DNA from: Bacteroidia bacterium
GTDB taxonomy: Bacteria > Bacteroidota > Bacteroidia > UKL13-3
Assembly (NCBI GenBank): GCA_025454875.1
Contig: JALONP010000007.1
Span: 1 to 64,000 of the forward strand
Direction of reading: 5' to 3'
DNA length: 64,000 bases
Part shown: piece by piece, positions 54,040 to 63,463 of the stretch
Position numbering within the stretch: the stretch's first letter is position 1
Layout of the letters: the number at the start of each line of letters is the position of its first letter
Position numbers and translations under genes: made by a program
Notes under the pieces: model-generated
Told to the model about the DNA's origin: nothing
Seen by the model: the letters and a program-made list of their open reading frames with translations, nothing else
The model's database searches: none

Positions 54040-55692
54040 ATGAAAAAAATTATCTTAGCATCCTTACTGGTCTCACTAAATATTGGATTGCAAGCTCAGG
54101 TAGAACTCACGTCTAAGAGTTTTGACCTCGAATCACAGAACAAGCACAAAAACTGGTTTATAAAAGGCGCTGGTATGGACTCAATAACCGGAAAGGCCTA
54201 TATCAACTTTGTTCAAGCACAATGTGTTTCGAGCAGTACCTCAGACGCATCCTATGTGTACACCACATATTATGGCTTTAGATATAAGGTAGATAAACTC
54301 GTTTTTGATGATAAATTTAACTATATCGAAACAATAAATAAAAGCTATGAGTCAACGAAAGAAGCGTTACTCAACAACGAATTAATTTTTGGAGCAAAGT
54401 ACAATACGTATTATGATCCATTCTTCCCTTACCAAATAGATAATTCCTACATGTTCACCACTACTGTTAGTTATGGATTTACGGCTGGTAAAGATGTTGT
54501 GGCTTCATACCTTGGATTAAAGGTGCAAGGTTGCACTGAATATCCAAAACGTTACGAAGAGAATGGAGCAGCAAACAGACAATCAAAGGGAGAAAAGTGG
54601 TATCCTATTTACAGTAACCCTATCCCCAATGGTGGAAACATACTTTACAGTACTGTTGGTGTGCTAAAAGAAGAAAAACAACATTACATATTCAGAAAAT
54701 TTGATAAGGATTTGAACTTGGTTAAAGAGCAAACATTTACGTTTGATCATCAGTGCTTAATAACCGCCAAATCCATAGAAAAGGCACCTGGCAAATTTGA
54801 CTATGTTTTTATCGCTATCCCAATTGATTACAAGAAATCGAAAATAAAAACCACCGAAGCAAACAAGTATGAGTATTTTTATATTGATGGTGATAGCTAT
54901 GAAATAAAGGAGCATGTAAAATTTAATGCATCAAATACGCGTTGGGTTATTGATCAAGTAATACACAAGGACAATGCAACTTATTTAATAGGGGGTTGTG
55001 GTAATAACAACAAAGAATACTCTGATGTTAAAGGAGCAGTGGAAGAGGATTTCAATAATCTGCAGGTAGCCAAGTTCGAGAATAATAAATTGGTATACAT
55101 AAATGGCATCTTAAACAAAGATTTTCAAGGTTTCCTAAAAACCAATGAGGGTTTTGAGAGTAACTCGAAAGTAAGTTTAAAAATGGTAAGTACAAGCCTA
55201 ACCTTGGTCAATAACAAACTTGTTTATCAGGGAAGACAATTTAAAGGAGGACCTTCAGGATACGCAGTGATGGGACAATCTTTGGGTGGTGTAACTTATG
55301 TGGGTTTACAGGCATTCGTTATAAACGAGAAAGGTGCTCTAGATGCGATGCTATCAAAGAAGGGTGAAGATTTAGGATCGTCTGTTTCATTCTCAAAAGA
55401 CGGAAAAAAAATGTTCTGGTTTGCATATGATATTGGTAAATATAATAAGTTCAAAGACGGTACGATATACGCAAACAAATCAAAGTTTTTAATTACCAGT
55501 CTATCTGTTATCACCTATAATTTTGACTCAAAAGAAATCTCTACTTATCAGAATTTAGAAAACGATGATTGGGCTATAAGTTATACCAACCCTTTCTTAT
55601 ATGAAGATGAAAATAAACTCATAATGCTTGGCCACAAAATTACTAAAAAGGCAAAAGAGAGCGAGGTTGTTTTTATTACCATTAAGAAGTAG
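54040..55692 (+). CDS. Exported protein of unknown function
   Basis: Protein of 550 residues with a signal peptide (MKKIILASLLVSLNIGLQAQ). The rest is beta-rich and repetitive in hydrophobicity, with many Lys/Tyr/Asn-rich strands (FIKGAGMDSITGKAYINF, YIFRKFDKDLNLVKEQTF, FNLQVAKFENNKLVYINGIL-like), as in propeller-type envelope proteins. No catalytic motif, lipobox or T9SS domain is visible, so it is probably periplasmic. It is the third putative regulon target and lies 8 bp before a predicted outer-membrane protein, with which it likely forms an operon. Confidence 0.7.
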   Translation: MKKIILASLLVSLNIGLQAQVELTSKSFDLESQNKHKNWFIKGAGMDSITGKAYINFVQAQCVSSSTSDASYVYTTYYGFRYKVDKLVFDDKFNYIETINKSYESTKEALLNNELIFGAKYNTYYDPFFPYQIDNSYMFTTTVSYGFTAGKDVVASYLGLKVQGCTEYPKRYEENGAANRQSKGEKWYPIYSNPIPNGGNILYSTVGVLKEEKQHYIFRKFDKDLNLVKEQTFTFDHQCLITAKSIEKAPGKFDYVFIAIPIDYKKSKIKTTEANKYEYFYIDGDSYEIKEHVKFNASNTRWVIDQVIHKDNATYLIGGCGNNNKEYSDVKGAVEEDFNNLQVAKFENNKLVYINGILNKDFQGFLKTNEGFESNSKVSLKMVSTSLTLVNNKLVYQGRQFKGGPSGYAVMGQSLGGVTYVGLQAFVINEKGALDAMLSKKGEDLGSSVSFSKDGKKMFWFAYDIGKYNKFKDGTIYANKSKFLITSLSVITYNFDSKEISTYQNLENDDWAISYTNPFLYEDENKLIMLGHKITKKAKESEVVFITIKK

Positions 55693-55700
55693 GATACCTG

Positions 55701-56390
55701 ATGAAATTCGCCAAACACTTAGCTCTTGTTGCCTGTTTCTGCTGTACTTACATAGTTTCAATTGCCCAAGATGATCAGTTTCATTTGGCATTCTATCAAT
55801 TTTCAAAAGGGAATGCTGATTTGGCAACTAACAGTAACTATACATTTACCGTAAAAAACCCAATGCTTAAGTTTGATTGGGTAACATCAGATTTTGGATG
55901 GGTAACAGGTGACTTTTCCTTAGTGCCGAACATTGATTGGGGAGGTACGGTAAATCCACCAGATGACATTCATGGTGCGCTTGCGGATATTGACTTCGGA
56001 TTTTACGTGAATCCAGGCAAACCTATTAAAATACTTGGATCGGAAACACGAATAGGATTGGGTCTGATTGGAGGTTTTGAAACGGCAGGTTTCAGAAGTG
56101 CGGGTATTACTTTTCCGGGAGCAAGCTTTTCGATATTGACTCATCTGAACGACAGGTTCATTGTGAATACACGTTATCACTACAGTTTTTTCTATAACAA
56201 TAATGATTCGGGTAATTATGGAAAGAATACTAAACTACAGTTTAATATAACCTGCAAGTTGCTGAGGTGGTTGGGAATAACACTAACACCTAATATTGAA
56301 ACATATAAGCTAGCCGAGAGACCACCAGGTGCAGCTGCAAACGGAGCCAAATATCACTCGTTAGATTTAGGTATCTCGTTTTTTTGGTAA
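55701..56390 (+). CDS. Predicted outer-membrane beta-barrel protein
   Basis: Protein of 229 residues: signal peptide ending near SIAQ, then amphipathic beta strands (DIDFGFYVNPGKPIKILGSETRIGLGLIGGFETAGFR, VNTRYHYSFFYNNND, LDLGISFFW) ending in an aromatic Trp, the usual signature for insertion by the Bam machinery. Family not recognised. It starts 8 bp after the exported protein gene and is followed by a terminator at 56564, so the two likely share box D. Confidence 0.65.
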   Translation: MKFAKHLALVACFCCTYIVSIAQDDQFHLAFYQFSKGNADLATNSNYTFTVKNPMLKFDWVTSDFGWVTGDFSLVPNIDWGGTVNPPDDIHGALADIDFGFYVNPGKPIKILGSETRIGLGLIGGFETAGFRSAGITFPGASFSILTHLNDRFIVNTRYHYSFFYNNNDSGNYGKNTKLQFNITCKLLRWLGITLTPNIETYKLAERPPGAAANGAKYHSLDLGISFFW

Positions 56391-56563
56391 AACAATTCCA
56401 GTTACAAAGCATTACTAAAGTATGGCTATTAAATAAAACAACAAACCATTTTCACGGTAACAAAGGATTTAAGTTAACTATTATTTTGAAATATTCAGAC
56501 ACAAATCCAATAAGGTAAAGGCTAAAACTCTATTCTAAAAAAGGAAAGTCCTCCATTAAATAA

Positions 56564-56594
56564 GGCCGTATCAATATTTGGTACGGCCCTTTTT
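56564..56594 (+). terminator. Terminator after outer-membrane protein gene
   Basis: GGCCGTATCAA at 56564-56574 pairs with TTGGTACGGCC at 56578-56588 (one G-U pair) with a TAT loop, then C and T5. It resembles the terminator at 53226. Confidence 0.85.
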
Positions 56595-56640
56595 GTTTAG
56601 GTAGTTTTTGCTAAATTGCCTAGGAAAACAACATTTTGAT

Positions 56641-57429
56641 ATGAGCGAATTCAAAGTACGCACCATGGCCGAAGTGGCCGCATCAGGGGAAGAAGCGGAG
56701 ATTTTATTTTGGGTAGGATGTGCAGGTAGTTTTGATGAACGGGCACAAAAAATAACCAAAGCAGTAGCTAAAATATTGCATGCCGCAGGAATTAACTTTG
56801 CCATTTTAGGAACGGAAGAAGCGTGTACTGGTGATCCAGCTAAACGGGCAGGGAACGAATTTTTGTTTCAAATGATGGCTATGCAAAACATCACTACGCT
56901 AAACATGTATGGCGTTAAAAAGATTGTAACTGGTTGTCCGCACTGTTTTAACACCCTCAAAAATGAATATCCCGAACTGGGAGGAAATTATGAGGTATTG
57001 CATCATACGACACTCATTAACCAACTACTCAATGAAGGCAAGATTGCCATTAAAGGAGGTGCGTTTGCTGGCAAACGCATTACCTACCATGATAGTTGTT
57101 ATTTAGGCAGGGCCAATAATATTTACGAAGCACCGCGTGAAGTAATTGAAAAGTTAGATGCAGCATTAATTGAAATGAAACGCAGCAAAGCCAATGGATT
57201 GTGCTGTGGTGCAGGTGGTGCACAAATGTTTAAAGATGCCGAAGAAGGGAAAAAAGAGGTGAACTTGGAACGAGCCGATGATATGCTTGAAACGCAGCCA
57301 AATGTAGTTGCGGCAGCTTGCCCGTTTTGCATGACCATGTTGCGTGATGGTGTAAAACACCACAACAAAGAGCAAGAAATAGAAGTGAAAGATATTGCTG
57401 AACTAGTAGCGAGTGCAATGGAGCTATAA
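56641..57429 (+). CDS. Cysteine-rich (CCG) Fe-S oxidoreductase subunit
   Basis: Cytoplasmic protein of 262 residues with two CCG (DUF3400/Cysteine_rich, GlpC/HdrB-like) domains. Motifs are VGCAGSFDERA near residue 27, TGCPHCFNTLKNEYPEL, YHDSCYLGRANNIYEAPREVI, and NGLCCGAGGAQMFKD with AACPFCMTML. Such proteins bind an unusual cluster and take electrons from a 4Fe-4S dicluster membrane partner. The natural partner is encoded at 44746-46053; in this genome 10.6 kb of unrelated genes separate them. The ATG at 56641 replaces an upstream start at 56608. Confidence 0.85.
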   Translation: MSEFKVRTMAEVAASGEEAEILFWVGCAGSFDERAQKITKAVAKILHAAGINFAILGTEEACTGDPAKRAGNEFLFQMMAMQNITTLNMYGVKKIVTGCPHCFNTLKNEYPELGGNYEVLHHTTLINQLLNEGKIAIKGGAFAGKRITYHDSCYLGRANNIYEAPREVIEKLDAALIEMKRSKANGLCCGAGGAQMFKDAEEGKKEVNLERADDMLETQPNVVAAACPFCMTMLRDGVKHHNKEQEIEVKDIAELVASAMEL

Positions 57430-57556
57430 TGTGCGAAAGAGTACCAGGATGCATAATTGCCAAATTATTTGTAAAGCAAGGAGACACCAATAGTTAAGCT
57501 GTATCCTCGGGTAACGGCAGTTAACTTTTAAGGAAAGCCCAATATTAGTTGTTGAA

Positions 57557-58153
57557 ATGAAGATGTTTTCCAGTACCAATATTTTGTTTCCAACTTTGTT
57601 TTTTGGACTATTATTTTACTCGATACTATGTGGCTGCTCGCCTCAGAAATTTAAAAAATTTTCATACACAACAGTCAAGTATGATACGATTTCAAATTCA
57701 GATTTAATCGGTAAAACAACATTACTTGTAATGGGACATATCTCTTGTCCTGCTACAATCAAAATGCTAAAGGATATACAGAAGGCAGACATTGATACGG
57801 TACAATACTTACTATTTTTAGAAAACACAAACACACAAATTCAAGCATACAATTCAGCAGATACATTAAATAATATATGGTCACAGATAAGGCTTGCTTT
57901 TAAAGCAGATACCCTATACATACCTTCGGTGGCATTTTGTACTAAAGAGCGAGTTGTTAAAAAACCAAATGGAACAGTTTTGATTAAAAATCAATGCAAC
58001 GCATTAAAGTTTCGGTATAGAGCCTTTAACAGTCCTACTTGGTTTGTAACCAATCACTCTGGGAAAATTATTGCTAAAAGTACAGGTTGGTATGTGAACG
58101 TAAACAACCCGAAAGAAAAGCTACTATGCGTTTTAAAGGGAGAAATCAATTGA
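57557..58153 (+). CDS. Lipoprotein with thioredoxin-like features, hypothetical
   Basis: Predicted lipoprotein of 198 residues. The leader is hydrophobic with lipobox ILCGC near residue 27. The region TTLLVMGHISCPATIKMLKDIQ has the strand then Cys-Pro then helix layout of a thioredoxin-like fold but only one Cys in the usual CxxC place. A late SPTWFVTNHSGKIIAKSTGW resembles the cis-Pro strand and following turn (PT/S-W-F-V-x-N-x-x-G-K-I). No firm family. It starts its own unit after the Fe-S protein. Confidence 0.6.
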   Translation: MKMFSSTNILFPTLFFGLLFYSILCGCSPQKFKKFSYTTVKYDTISNSDLIGKTTLLVMGHISCPATIKMLKDIQKADIDTVQYLLFLENTNTQIQAYNSADTLNNIWSQIRLAFKADTLYIPSVAFCTKERVVKKPNGTVLIKNQCNALKFRYRAFNSPTWFVTNHSGKIIAKSTGWYVNVNNPKEKLLCVLKGEIN

Positions 58154-58196
58154 AAGAGCTTACTTAAGGTAATCTATTTGTGTTATTTAATCAATT

Positions 58197-58204
58197 TATT
58201 TTTG
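58197..58204 (+). promoter_or_regulatory. Candidate -7 box (TATTTTTG)
   Basis: TATTTTTG fits TAnnTTTG and would give a leader of about 16 nt for the gene at 58227, with TTTG at 58177-58180 as a somewhat close -33 element. A second match, TAGATTTG at 58213-58220, lies only 6 nt before the ATG. Which is used cannot be told from sequence. Confidence 0.4.
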
Positions 58205-58226
58205 AAACAGTGTAGATTTGGAATCA

Positions 58227-59354
58227 ATGAAAAAGGCTGTATGCGTATTTTTGCTATCCATTGGTTGTTCCGTTGTTTCCAACGCCCAACTCAACAATAC
58301 TTTTTTGAGTGATAAAATTGTTGTAACATCAAAAGATAGTAATACATGGGGTTTTTCGGTTTCTAACTTCAATTACTTGCGCAATACTGAATACTTTAAT
58401 GTGATTGAGTCGGGCCGCACGTTGTTTGGCTACCAATTGCATCCGCAATTATTCGTGCAACCTTTTGAGCGGGTGAGACTGCAAGCTGGAGTTTTTGTTC
58501 AAAGCGATTTTGGCGCTACGCCCGTTATCAATAAAGTATTACCAACGTTCACCATTAAATTTTTAAGCAAAAACCAAACAGAATCATTCACCTTTGGAAC
58601 ATTGGAAGGAGCATTGGCTCATCGGCTTATTGAGCCATTGTGGGATATTAATTCTGCAATAGAACGCAGAATAGAAAATGGGGCTCAGTTTAAAAGTGAA
58701 CGCAATAAATTGTTTGTAGATGCTTGGATAAATTGGGAACAATTTATTGAACGAGGCTCGCCTTACAAGGAACAATTTACTTCAGGATTGAATTTTACGC
58801 CAACACTTTTCAAAAGCGCAAAAGGACTTTTTATCAATACACCATTGCAAGCAACAGCTTTTCACCGTGGCGGACAAATTGATTCCGATACCTCAAACAT
58901 GATAATGCAAGTAAACGCAGCTTTGGGTTTGCAAATAGGAAACCAAGAAGTTAACAATGCATGGAAATGGCAAACAGAATTGTATTACACGCATTACCAA
59001 GAAAATTCAAACTCAGGATATTTTCCCTATCGAAATGGAAATGGTTTGTTTGCCAATGCGGCCATTACCCGAAACCATTTCACCCTTATGGGAAGTTATT
59101 GGCAAGGCAGCCAATGGATGGCACCACGTGGAACAGTTTTGTACCAATCTGTTTCAATAGATAAACCAGGAGTTGTTGAGGCCAATAGGCAATTGTTTTT
59201 TTTGCGGTTACTGTATGCCAAAGAGTTGCGCAAAAGCCTTACTTTATCGGCACGTGTTGAGCCAGTGTATGATGTAAAAGCTTCGTTGCTCGACTTTAGT
59301 TATTCGCTTTATATTTCGTATAGGCTGGATAAGGTTATTGGTAGAATCAATTAA
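58227..59354 (+). CDS. Exported protein, probable outer-membrane beta-barrel
   Basis: Protein of 375 residues. Signal peptide MKKAVCVFLLSIGCSVVSNAQ. The mature part has regular amphipathic strands (RTLFGYQLHPQLFVQPFERVRLQAGVFVQSDFG, WKWQTELYYTHYQENSNSGYFPYRNGNGLFANAAITRNHFTLMGSYWQ) and ends with a strand (LYISYRLDKVIGRIN), all consistent with a porin-like barrel. No named family is recognised. The ATG at 58227 is chosen over a TTG at 58218 that lies inside a TAGATTTG box. Confidence 0.65.
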   Translation: MKKAVCVFLLSIGCSVVSNAQLNNTFLSDKIVVTSKDSNTWGFSVSNFNYLRNTEYFNVIESGRTLFGYQLHPQLFVQPFERVRLQAGVFVQSDFGATPVINKVLPTFTIKFLSKNQTESFTFGTLEGALAHRLIEPLWDINSAIERRIENGAQFKSERNKLFVDAWINWEQFIERGSPYKEQFTSGLNFTPTLFKSAKGLFINTPLQATAFHRGGQIDSDTSNMIMQVNAALGLQIGNQEVNNAWKWQTELYYTHYQENSNSGYFPYRNGNGLFANAAITRNHFTLMGSYWQGSQWMAPRGTVLYQSVSIDKPGVVEANRQLFFLRLLYAKELRKSLTLSARVEPVYDVKASLLDFSYSLYISYRLDKVIGRIN

Positions 59355-59488
59355 AAACTTTCCACACGCTAAGGTACTTTCATCTATTCGCTTAAATTTG
59401 CCCAATTTTTAGGTGTTGCAATGCCTACTGCCTGATGGCAATGCTTTGGATCATCTCATTATCAAATTAGCTCATTATCACATCAGAT

Positions 59489-62308
59489 ATGCCAAAAGAC
59501 AGCAGCATTAAATCAGTACTCATTATCGGTAGCGGTCCTATTATTATTGGTCAGGCCTGCGAGTTCGACTATTCAGGGAGTCAGGCAGCACGCTCATTGC
59601 GTGAGGAGGGAATACAGGTTTCGTTAATTAACTCCAACCCAGCCACCATTATGACCGACCCCGTTACTGCTGAGCATGTTTATTTGTGGCCATTGGAACC
59701 GGCTAGCATTGAAAGAATCTTGCAAGAGCGCAAAATAGATGCAGTATTGCCAACCATGGGTGGTCAAACGGCATTGAACCTTGCAATTGAATGCGAAGAG
59801 CTGGGCATTTGGGAAAAATATGGAGTGCGTATGATTGGGGTAGACACCAAGGCCATTGAAACGACTGAAAACCGTGAAGCGTTTCGTCAAAAAATGATTG
59901 AAATTGGGGTGGGCGTAGCGCCAAGTCGTACAGCCAATTCTTTTTTAGAAGGAAAAGAAATTGCCCAGGAAATAGGCTTTCCCTTGGTTATTCGTCCTTC
60001 CTATACATTGGGCGGAACCGGAGGTGGTTTTGTTTGGAAAAAGGAGGAATTAGACGCGGCTCTTCAACGTGGGCTTTCGGCATCACCTACTCATGAAGTG
60101 TTGGTTGAAAAAGCGGTGTTCGGCTGGAAAGAATATGAGTTGGAATTGTTGCGCGATGCCAATAACAATGTTACGGTTATTTGTGTAATTGAAAACTTTG
60201 ACCCAATGGGTATTCATACAGGCGACTCTATTACGGTGGCTCCAGCTATGACGTTGAGTGATACTTGCTACCAAAAAATGAGGGATATGGCCATTCACAT
60301 GATGCGCAGTATTGGTAATTTTAATGGAGGGTGCAATGTGCAGTTTTCGGTAAATCCAGAAAACGAAGACATCATCGCCATTGAAATTAACCCACGCGTT
60401 TCTCGTTCATCCGCATTGGCATCAAAAGCTACAGGATATCCGATTGCTAAAATTGCTTCAAAATTAGCGATTGGTTATACTCTGGATGAATTAAAAAATC
60501 CAGTAACACAAACTACTTCTGCATTTTTTGAGCCGGCATTGGATTATGTGATTGTGAAAATTCCACGCTTTAATTTTGATAAATTTAAAGGTGCCGACAA
60601 AACGTTGGGCTTGCAAATGAAATCGGTTGGAGAAGTAATGGGCATTGGCCGCACGTTTATTGAAGCGTTGCAAAAAGCTTGTCAGAGCTTGGAAATTAAA
60701 CGCAATGGTTTGGGTGCAGATGGCTACCAAAATCGAAATCTCGAAGAGATTGTAGAAAAACTAAAATACCCAAGTTGGGACAGGCTGTTTGCAGTAAAAG
60801 ACGCATTGAGTTTGGGCGTTCCAATTTCATCTGTAGAAAAAATCACTAAAATTGATCGTTGGTTTCTAACACAAATCAATGATATGGTTCGAGTAGAAAC
60901 CGACACCAGAAGATTTAATTTGAAAAATATGCCGCGTGAGCTGATGCTTGAGTTAAAGCAAAAAGGCTACAGCGATGTGCAAATTGCTTGGTTGCTTGGA
61001 GCCGATACTACTGAAGAAGAAGTACGTGCATTGCGCAAAGAAATGGGAATTGTGCGCACGTACAAAACAGTTGATACGTGTGCAGCTGAGTTCTCATCGC
61101 CTACCAATTATTTTTACTCAACCTATGATGGCGCAAATGAAAGTAAGGTAAGTGACAAGAAAAAAATTGTGGTATTGGGTTCAGGTCCAAACCGCATTGG
61201 GCAGGGGATTGAGTTTGATTACAGTTGTGTTCATGGATTGTTAGCAGCTAAAGAATGTGGCTATGAAACCATCATGATTAATTGCAACCCAGAAACGGTA
61301 AGTACGGATTTTACCACAGCCGATAAATTGTATTTTGAACCGGTATTTTGGGAACACTTATTGGATATCGTAGAGCATGAAAAGCCGGAAGGGGTTATCG
61401 TGCAACTGGGAGGTCAAACGGCATTAAAGCTTGCTAAAAAACTCAAAGAACATGGCATTAAGATCATAGGAACTGATTATGAAAGCATGGACCTATCAGA
61501 AGACCGTGGTTCGTTTTCTGATTTGTTGAAGGAGTTAAACATTCCATACCCTATGTATGGTGTTGCCGAAGATGCTGAAGAAGCAATTAAAGTTGCCAAT
61601 CAAGTGGGTTACCCGGTGCTTGTGAGGCCAAGTTACGTTCTGGGTGGACAAGGAATGAAAATCGTAATCAATGATGAAGAGCTGGAAAAAGCAGTAATTG
61701 AGTTGTTGGGCGATTTACCTGGTAATCGTGTATTGATTGACCACTTTTTAGATAGAGCAGAAGAAGCAGAAATTGATTTGATATGCGATGGAACGGATGT
61801 ACAAGTTGTAGGCATGATGGAACATATTGAACCAGCCGGAATTCACTCAGGCGATTCGAGCGCTGTGTTACCACCATTTAGCTTAAGCTCGACTGTGAAA
61901 GAACAAATGCAAGATTACGCGCTTAAGCTTGCAACCAGCATGAATATTTTAGGCTTACTCAATATTCAATTCGCTATTAAAAACGAAAAAGTGTATGTGA
62001 TTGAAGCCAATCCACGCGCTTCGCGTACAGTTCCTTTTATTGCCAAGGCGCACCAAATTCCTTACATTAATATTGCTACTAAAGTAATGTTGGGAGCTAA
62101 TAAATTAAAGGACTTCACCTTTGAACCAAAGCTTGTGGGCTATGCGATTAAAGAACCCGTTTTTTCGTTCAACAAGTTTGAAGGAGTAAACAAAGAATTA
62201 GGACCAGAAATGAAATCAACAGGTGAAGCTATTCGTTTTATCAAAGACCTGCAAGATCCAATTTTTAGAACTTGGATTAAGGAAAAGAGTATGTACTTAA
62301 GTAGGTAA
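59489..62308 (+). CDS. carB: Carbamoyl-phosphate synthase large subunit
   Basis: Makes carbamoyl phosphate for pyrimidine and arginine synthesis, with CarA supplying ammonia from glutamine. The 939-residue protein has two homologous ATP-grasp halves: LIIGSGPIIIGQACEFDYSG ... INSNPATIMTDP in the first and VVLGSGPNRIGQGIEFDYSCVHG ... INCNPETVSTDF in the second. ATP-grasp motifs include RPSYTLGGTGGG and RPSYVLGGQGM, and EINPRVSRSSALASKATGYPIAK and EANPRASRTVPFIAKAHQ. The E. coli protein (1073) has a C-terminal MGS allosteric domain; here the protein ends at about residue 939 without it, as in other Bacteroidota. carA is not adjacent. Confidence 0.95.
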   Translation: MPKDSSIKSVLIIGSGPIIIGQACEFDYSGSQAARSLREEGIQVSLINSNPATIMTDPVTAEHVYLWPLEPASIERILQERKIDAVLPTMGGQTALNLAIECEELGIWEKYGVRMIGVDTKAIETTENREAFRQKMIEIGVGVAPSRTANSFLEGKEIAQEIGFPLVIRPSYTLGGTGGGFVWKKEELDAALQRGLSASPTHEVLVEKAVFGWKEYELELLRDANNNVTVICVIENFDPMGIHTGDSITVAPAMTLSDTCYQKMRDMAIHMMRSIGNFNGGCNVQFSVNPENEDIIAIEINPRVSRSSALASKATGYPIAKIASKLAIGYTLDELKNPVTQTTSAFFEPALDYVIVKIPRFNFDKFKGADKTLGLQMKSVGEVMGIGRTFIEALQKACQSLEIKRNGLGADGYQNRNLEEIVEKLKYPSWDRLFAVKDALSLGVPISSVEKITKIDRWFLTQINDMVRVETDTRRFNLKNMPRELMLELKQKGYSDVQIAWLLGADTTEEEVRALRKEMGIVRTYKTVDTCAAEFSSPTNYFYSTYDGANESKVSDKKKIVVLGSGPNRIGQGIEFDYSCVHGLLAAKECGYETIMINCNPETVSTDFTTADKLYFEPVFWEHLLDIVEHEKPEGVIVQLGGQTALKLAKKLKEHGIKIIGTDYESMDLSEDRGSFSDLLKELNIPYPMYGVAEDAEEAIKVANQVGYPVLVRPSYVLGGQGMKIVINDEELEKAVIELLGDLPGNRVLIDHFLDRAEEAEIDLICDGTDVQVVGMMEHIEPAGIHSGDSSAVLPPFSLSSTVKEQMQDYALKLATSMNILGLLNIQFAIKNEKVYVIEANPRASRTVPFIAKAHQIPYINIATKVMLGANKLKDFTFEPKLVGYAIKEPVFSFNKFEGVNKELGPEMKSTGEAIRFIKDLQDPIFRTWIKEKSMYLSR

Positions 62309-62362
62309 TAATTCCAAATTTTCTTACCTTGCATTAAATTCAACTATTTTAGCATCAACAAC

Positions 62363-62533
62363 ATGAAAACACATACAATTAGCGAAACCGTTGTAAAGCT
62401 TTCAAAAATTGGAAGAACAAGAGACATACTAGAAGCAATTACCAAAGAAAGAGAAAGTGGAGGGAGAGGAACGGGCAAAAGTTCAGACGGCAAAGTTGTT
62501 GTTGTGAGGGTTGGGGCTTCAAGTAGAAAATAG
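62363..62533 (+). CDS. Small hypothetical protein
   Basis: An ATG-to-TAG frame of 56 residues begins MKTHTISETVVKLSKIGRTR and is rich in Lys, Arg, Gly and Ser, with a compact hydrophobic strand VVVVRVG near the end. Start, stop and 18-bp spacing to the next ATG are consistent with a small gene in the same unit as the membrane protein that follows. There is no known domain, so this is a modest-confidence call. Confidence 0.45.
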   Translation: MKTHTISETVVKLSKIGRTRDILEAITKERESGGRGTGKSSDGKVVVVRVGASSRK

Positions 62534-62551
62534 CGTTCATCAATAAACCCC

Positions 62552-63328
62552 ATGAATATTGCCCTAACTACTATTACCCTATTTTCAATACTATCTCCAG
62601 GGATAATTTTCAGAAGGTTTTATTATACAGAAGAGTTTTCAAAAGAATATTTCAAACAATCTTATGTAGATTTATTTTTTGCTAGTTTTCTTCCTTCTTT
62701 TTCAATGCATTTTATAGGGGTCACTTTCATTCATTTTTTAGGAAATGAGATTCAAATTGAAACAATTTCAATTTTATTAAGCGGAAACGACAATCCTGAT
62801 TTTGTTACAAAGGCATTTTCAAATATACACTCTAGCGGTTCGCGGATTATGCTATACTTTTTTGTGTTAGCAATTTTTTCTGCGATGTTCGGATATGCAT
62901 GCAAATTAGCTGTCAGACACTTTAGGTTAGATAGAAAATACAAGCTGTTTAGGTTTCAAAATGAATGGCATTATTTATTTACTGGCGAAATACTAGATTT
63001 TCCTCGGGTTCTAGGCAAATCAGAAAATATTTCTTTTCGCTTTGTAGATGTCTTAGTAAATACCTCTGAAGGGAGTATACTTTATATGGGAATACTAGCG
63101 GACTATCTCCTATCCAACGAAGGAGGACTGGATAGAATTATTTTACGAGATGTGAAAAGAAGATTCTTAAAAGAAGACAATCATAATAATGCCAATGTGT
63201 ATTACAATTTACCTGGAGAGTTTTTAACGATTGAATCAAGCAAAATTGAAAATATCCATATTACTTATTACTCTCTTCAAATTGAAGAAGAGCTCGAAAG
63301 GCAAATACGGGATATTGAAATTGATTAA
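62552..63328 (+). CDS. Hypothetical membrane protein
   Basis: Protein of 258 residues with about three hydrophobic segments near residues 5-20, 43-63 (SFLPSFSMHFIGVTFIHFLG) and 98-118 (MLYFFVLAIFSAMFGYACKL). The C-terminal half is soluble and charged (VLVNTSEGSILYMGILADYLLSNEGGLDRIILRDVKRRFL ... YNLPGEFLTIESSKIENIHITYYSL), resembling a small beta domain after the membrane anchor. I do not recognise the family. It lies between carB and further small genes in a strain-variable-looking stretch. Confidence 0.6.
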   Translation: MNIALTTITLFSILSPGIIFRRFYYTEEFSKEYFKQSYVDLFFASFLPSFSMHFIGVTFIHFLGNEIQIETISILLSGNDNPDFVTKAFSNIHSSGSRIMLYFFVLAIFSAMFGYACKLAVRHFRLDRKYKLFRFQNEWHYLFTGEILDFPRVLGKSENISFRFVDVLVNTSEGSILYMGILADYLLSNEGGLDRIILRDVKRRFLKEDNHNNANVYYNLPGEFLTIESSKIENIHITYYSLQIEEELERQIRDIEID

Positions 63329-63463
63329 AAACGCTCTCGACCTAAGCCACTGGGATTAACACCGATACTGTCCAAAAAAGGGTGTAAAGTTTAAATACGG
63401 GGGTCTAAACAATTTTAGACAGGGAAACGTAAGATTTGTTGTTAAAAAAACGAGTACCAAAAA

